Source of the DNA: Lysobacter daejeonensis GH1-9
GTDB taxonomy: Bacteria > Pseudomonadota > Gammaproteobacteria > Xanthomonadales > Xanthomonadaceae
DNA: 54,706 bases
Reading direction: 5' to 3'
NCBI RefSeq assembly: GCF_000768355.1
Contig: NZ_AVPU01000021.1
Coordinates: 1 to 54,706 of the forward strand
The notes under the pieces are model-generated. The model ran no database searches, was not told the DNA's origin, and saw only the letters and a program-made list of their open reading frames with translations. A program made the position numbers and the translations under genes. Of this stretch, positions 51,354 through 54,706 are shown one piece after another (position 1 is the stretch's first letter; each line of letters starts with the position of its first letter).

Positions 51354-53807
51354 CATCGCGGTCGTCTTTCGGCGGGTGGTCCATTGCTGCAGCACATCCA
51401 TCGCCACCACCGCCATCATCGGCAATGCCACGGCCACGGCGAGCAGGTCGCCGCCCGGTGGCGCGAACCGGAACCAGCCCGCGACCACGGGGTGGAGGAT
51501 GGCGGCCGCGAGCAACGTACTGGTGGCGCCCACCACGATCCAGAATGCCGCGTTGGGGATGCGCAGGGCACGCCATAGCGAGCCACCGGAGCGGTGGAGC
51601 AGGATCAGGCCCAGGTTGCCCACGACAAGCGACGTGAACGCCAACGCCGACACCTGGGGGTGCGGCGCTCCCGCGCGCACGGCGATCGTGTACGTGGCCA
51701 CCACCGTGGCCAACATCACCACGCCGCGGCCCAACGCATGCAGCAGGGTGATGCGATCCAGCAGCCGTTGCCCAGGGGGGCGTGGCGCGCGGCGCATCAG
51801 GTCATTGGTAGGCGGCTCGCGTTCCAGCACGATGGAGCAGGCTGGATCGATGATCAGCTCAAGGAACACCACGTGCAGAGGCAGCAGCACCGGGGGGCTT
51901 CCCGCCAGCAACGGGAGCAAGGCCAGCCCGGTGATCGGCACGTGCACGGCCAGGATGTAGCGCACCGCGCGGGCGATGTTGTCGTAGATGCTGCGACCGA
52001 GGCGAATGGCGCGCACGACGCTGACGAAGTTGTCGTCCAGCAGCACGATCGACGCGGCCTCGCGAGCAACGTCCGTGCCGCGTCCGCCCATCGCGATGCC
52101 CACGTGCGCTGCCATCAGGGCCGGCGCGTCATTTACGCCGTCCCCCGTCATCGCCACCACCTCGCCGCGCTGCTTGAGTGCCTGCACCAGGCGCAACTTG
52201 TGCTCCGGGCGCACGCGCGCGAACACCGCGGTGGTGCCGAGGTGCTGCGCCAGCGCGCTGTCATCCCAGCCGTCGACGTCGGCGCCGTGCACGACGTCGG
52301 CCTGGTGGGATATGCCTGCCTGGGCGGCAATGGCACGCGCCGTGCCCGCATGGTCGCCGGTCATCATCACCACGCGTACGCCAGCGGTTTGTGCTTCGGC
52401 CACTGCCTCGGGGACGGCATCGCGCAGTGGATCGGCAAACGCAATCAACCCACGCCACTGCAAGCGGAACCCTGTCGGCTCCTCGGGCAATTCGGCCGTG
52501 GCCGATCCTGGCAGTTCGCCCACGGCCGTGGCGAGGACACGCAGGCCGCGCTGGGTCATCGCCTCCATCCGTTCGTGCAGGTCGGTGAGCTGAGCGTCGT
52601 CGAGCCCGCATAGTTGGGCAATCGTTTCCGGGGCGCCCTTGGCGGCCACGACCAGCCGGTCGTTGTCGCGGTGCCACACCTGCACATAGGCCGGCAGGCG
52701 GCTCGACAGCGGATATTCGCGAAGCCGCTGCCATCCCGCCGGCTCCGGCGCTTCGCCCGCACGTTGGGCCGCGTCGAGCACGGCGCGATCGACCGGATCA
52801 TGCGACATCGGTGGGCAGGCGAGGGCGGCGGTGGCGATGAGTTGGCCGGTACCCGTGTCGTCCAACTCGGCGACCGCCATGCGGTTCTCGGTCAGCGTGC
52901 CGGTCTTGTCCGTGCACAGCACCGTGATCGCGCCGAGCGCTTCGATCGCCGGGGCGCGCCTCACCAGGGCATTGTGTTTGGCCATGCGCCACGCACCCAG
53001 CGCGAGAAACACCGTCAACACCACCGGAAACTCTTCCGGGATGTTGGCCATGGCCAAGGTGATGCCGGACAGCACCGCCCCCAGCCAGTCGCCGCGCAAC
53101 AGGCCATACAGCACCACCATCAGCACGCAGGTGGCCAGGCTCAACAGCGCGAAGACGGCCACCGTGCGACGCATCTCGCGCTGCAAGGGAGTGCGCTCGA
53201 CCTGCAGGGTGGACAGGGTCGTGCCGATCCGGCCGACGGCGGTCTGTGCGCCCGTGGCAACCACCTCGGCGCTGCCACGGCCGCGCACCACCAGCGTGCT
53301 GGCATGCAGCAGGCCATCGCCGCCGGCGGGACGCGCCACCGCCACGGATTCGCCGGTCAACAAGGATTCGTCCACGTGCAGGTCTGCGCCTTCCAGCACG
53401 CGGGCATCGGCGGGTACCCGGTCGCCCTCGGCCACCAGGATGACGTCACCGACAACCAACTCCCGGGCCGGCACCACGCACGCGACGCCGTCGCGCAGCA
53501 CGTGCGCGCGCGGGCTGCTCAGGTCGCGCAGGGCCTGCAGGGCGCGTTCGGACTTGTATTCCTGGTAGACGGTCAGGCCAATCACCAGCCCGACCGAGGC
53601 GAGCAGCAGGCTGGCTTCCTGCGGGTCGCCCAACAGCATGTAGATGCCGGCGGCCGCAGCCAGCAGCAACAGCATCGGCTCGCGCAGCACGTCAAAGAGG
53701 ATCGCCCAGCGCCGCTTGCGCCCGGATTCGGGAAGGGCATTGGGGCCGTCGCGTTGCAGGCGGGCGGTGGCTTCGTTGGTTGTCAGTCCCGGCATGCGAT
53801 CGGTCAT
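51330..53807 (-). CDS. P2-type cation-translocating ATPase
   Basis: 825 residues with about ten membrane helices. N-terminal cation ATPase domain (GLTTNEATARLQRDGPNALPE), actuator motif LLTGES, phosphorylation site DKTGTLTEN with Asp300, MTGD and the hinge VAMTGDGVNDAPAL. The membrane helix before the phosphorylation site reads ANIPEEFPVVLTVFLALGAWRMAKHNALVRR; calcium pumps have IPEGLP here, so the ion is uncertain (Ca2+, Mn2+ or another). ATG 53807 is chosen because the upstream frame has no resemblance to the family. It is divergent from the phosphoribosyltransferase gene, 90 bases away. Confidence 0.9.
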   Translation of the reverse strand: MTDRMPGLTTNEATARLQRDGPNALPESGRKRRWAILFDVLREPMLLLLAAAAGIYMLLGDPQEASLLLASVGLVIGLTVYQEYKSERALQALRDLSSPRAHVLRDGVACVVPARELVVGDVILVAEGDRVPADARVLEGADLHVDESLLTGESVAVARPAGGDGLLHASTLVVRGRGSAEVVATGAQTAVGRIGTTLSTLQVERTPLQREMRRTVAVFALLSLATCVLMVVLYGLLRGDWLGAVLSGITLAMANIPEEFPVVLTVFLALGAWRMAKHNALVRRAPAIEALGAITVLCTDKTGTLTENRMAVAELDDTGTGQLIATAALACPPMSHDPVDRAVLDAAQRAGEAPEPAGWQRLREYPLSSRLPAYVQVWHRDNDRLVVAAKGAPETIAQLCGLDDAQLTDLHERMEAMTQRGLRVLATAVGELPGSATAELPEEPTGFRLQWRGLIAFADPLRDAVPEAVAEAQTAGVRVVMMTGDHAGTARAIAAQAGISHQADVVHGADVDGWDDSALAQHLGTTAVFARVRPEHKLRLVQALKQRGEVVAMTGDGVNDAPALMAAHVGIAMGGRGTDVAREAASIVLLDDNFVSVVRAIRLGRSIYDNIARAVRYILAVHVPITGLALLPLLAGSPPVLLPLHVVFLELIIDPACSIVLEREPPTNDLMRRAPRPPGQRLLDRITLLHALGRGVVMLATVVATYTIAVRAGAPHPQVSALAFTSLVVGNLGLILLHRSGGSLWRALRIPNAAFWIVVGATSTLLAAAILHPVVAGWFRFAPPGGDLLAVAVALPMMAVVAMDVLQQWTTRRKTTAMSVDAGAT

Positions 53808-53897
53808 GGCCCTGCTGTCCTGCAGTATCCGCACACCCTTGCCGCGGCGCTTGATGGGCATCAAGACACGGTGCCGCCACGGGTGCAAGATGACACC

Positions 53898-54623
53898 ATG
53901 GCCATGCTGCCATTCCGTGACCGCGAGGATGCCGCGCACCGCCTGGCGAAGGTGTTGTCGGCACACGCGCCCGCGCATCCCCTGGTGCTGGCCATTCCGC
54001 GGGGCGCAGTGCCGATGGGGCGGATCATTGCAGACGCGTTGGGCGGTGACCTGGACGTGGTCCTGGTCCGCAAGCTGGGCGCGCCGTACAACCCCGAACT
54101 GGCGGTCGGTGCGGTGGATGAGGTCGGACACGTGACCTGGGCCCACGACGGCGAACTAATGGAAGGGGTGGGCCGGGACTACCTGGATCGCGAGACCCTA
54201 CGTCAGCTTGCCGTGATCCGCGAGCGTCGCCGGAGCTATTGCGGCGGACGCCCGGCCATGTCGATGGCGGGGCGCACGGTCATCGTCGTGGACGACGGGC
54301 TGGCCACCGGGGCCACGATGGCGGCCGCCCTGCGCGCCGCCCGGCAGGCGGGGCCGGCGCACCTGGTCTGTGCCGTCCCTGTAGCCGCACGGGAGAGCTT
54401 GATGGCCATTGCCCCACTGGCCGATGAGGTGGTCTGCCTGGCCCAGCCCAGCCCCTTCCATGCGGTCGGCGCCTTCTACGAAGCGTTCGCCTCCGTCACC
54501 GACGAGGAGGTCGTGGCGGCACTGCGGGGGCTAGGCAACGCAAGGTCCCGGCAAGAGGTCCGTTGTACCCATCCGTGGCCTCGGTTGCGCCAGATTCGCG
54601 ATGGGGGTCGCACTATCGCCTAA
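53898..54623 (+). CDS. Phosphoribosyltransferase family protein
   Basis: 241 residues. The PRPP-binding motif VIVVDDGLATGATMAAALRAARQ (about 128-150) is clear. The N-terminus FRDREDAAHRLAKVLSAHAPAHPLVLAIPRGAVPMGRIIADALGGDLDVVLVRKLGAPYNPELAVGAVDE is typical of the stand-alone family often found near dienelactone hydrolase or erythromycin esterase domains. The base it uses cannot be told; some members act as hydrolases or regulators. ATG 53898 or 53904 is the start; the long open frame upstream is antisense to the ATPase gene. The C-terminal 25 residues are basic. Confidence 0.87.
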   Translation: MAMLPFRDREDAAHRLAKVLSAHAPAHPLVLAIPRGAVPMGRIIADALGGDLDVVLVRKLGAPYNPELAVGAVDEVGHVTWAHDGELMEGVGRDYLDRETLRQLAVIRERRRSYCGGRPAMSMAGRTVIVVDDGLATGATMAAALRAARQAGPAHLVCAVPVAARESLMAIAPLADEVVCLAQPSPFHAVGAFYEAFASVTDEEVVAALRGLGNARSRQEVRCTHPWPRLRQIRDGGRTIA

Positions 54624-54706
54624 TTGACTGTGCCGATTCAGTTGGCTGAGTATTGAAAATCAACCACTTGCCTCGCCAATGAGACTTCGGCGGACATTTG
54701 CCCGGC
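54624..54706. other. Right edge of the window
   Basis: 83 bases, lower in GC than the rest. No gene or clear signal is seen. Confidence 0.4.

Noticed and set aside
52614-53897. Long 5' extension of the phosphoribosyltransferase frame
   Set aside because: It is antisense to the P-type ATPase and has no similarity to the transferase family; the domain begins at 53898.

Overview
This 54.7 kb window is GC-rich chromosomal DNA from a gammaproteobacterium, most likely of the Xanthomonadaceae/Lysobacteraceae (Lysobacter, Luteimonas, Pseudoxanthomonas or a relative). The evidence is the gene order lexA-recA-recX-alaS-csrA-tRNA-Ser-tRNA-Arg, a TTAGTAGTATTACTACTAA LexA palindrome of the xanthomonad type, the rpsP-rimM-trmD-rplS block beside ffh, and similarity of the proteins to xanthomonad families. 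The assignment rests on recalled families and synteny, not on a database search.

Layout. 1-3.4 kb: a 5'-truncated two-HTH regulator, a beta-propeller protein, a DUF899 thioredoxin-like protein and a small membrane protein. 3.5-8.3 kb (minus): a MarR-controlled tripartite drug efflux operon (regulator, outer-membrane lipoprotein, EmrA-like adaptor, EmrB-like pump), read from a near-consensus promoter that would give a leaderless message. 8.3-10 kb: corE/ccsA-like gene and two small genes. 10.0-25.9 kb (plus): a nitrate-respiration module with moaA, a moaC-moaB fusion, moeA, moaD, moaE, mobA, an unidentified small gene, narK (type 2), narGHJI, a parvulin isomerase and narK (type 1). It is followed by convergent modABC (26.0-28.5 kb). 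The module thus carries molybdate uptake, most molybdenum-cofactor steps, the membrane-bound nitrate reductase and both nitrate transporters. Its control elements can be read directly: an FNR box plus a Moco-type riboswitch before moaA, and two tandem FNR boxes before narK.

28.6-37 kb: housekeeping genes: ffh, a DUF898 membrane protein with an M48 protease, rpsP-rimM-trmD-rplS, hslR, a DUF937 protein with an EF-hand loop, and an O-methyltransferase. 37-42.6 kb: mutS (minus) and a TonB-dependent receptor. 42.6-49.3 kb: the SOS/translation block pncC/cinA, lexA, recA, recX, alaS, csrA and two tRNA genes with their own promoters and terminators. 49.4-54.6 kb: a UPF0126/TRIC membrane protein, a diguanylate cyclase, a P-type ATPase (minus, overlapping the cyclase gene tail to tail) and a phosphoribosyltransferase.

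I found no CRISPR array, insertion sequence, prophage or rRNA. No wholly new multi-gene system is evident. The best leads are the dual FNR/riboswitch control of the moa operon, the unknown gene between mobA and narK, His-rich tails on MoaE and the Nar-linked isomerase, a recurring leaderless-promoter geometry, and a perfect hairpin inside recX. The placement of the nitrate module between corE and ffh, which are adjacent in E. coli, suggests it was inserted as a block.
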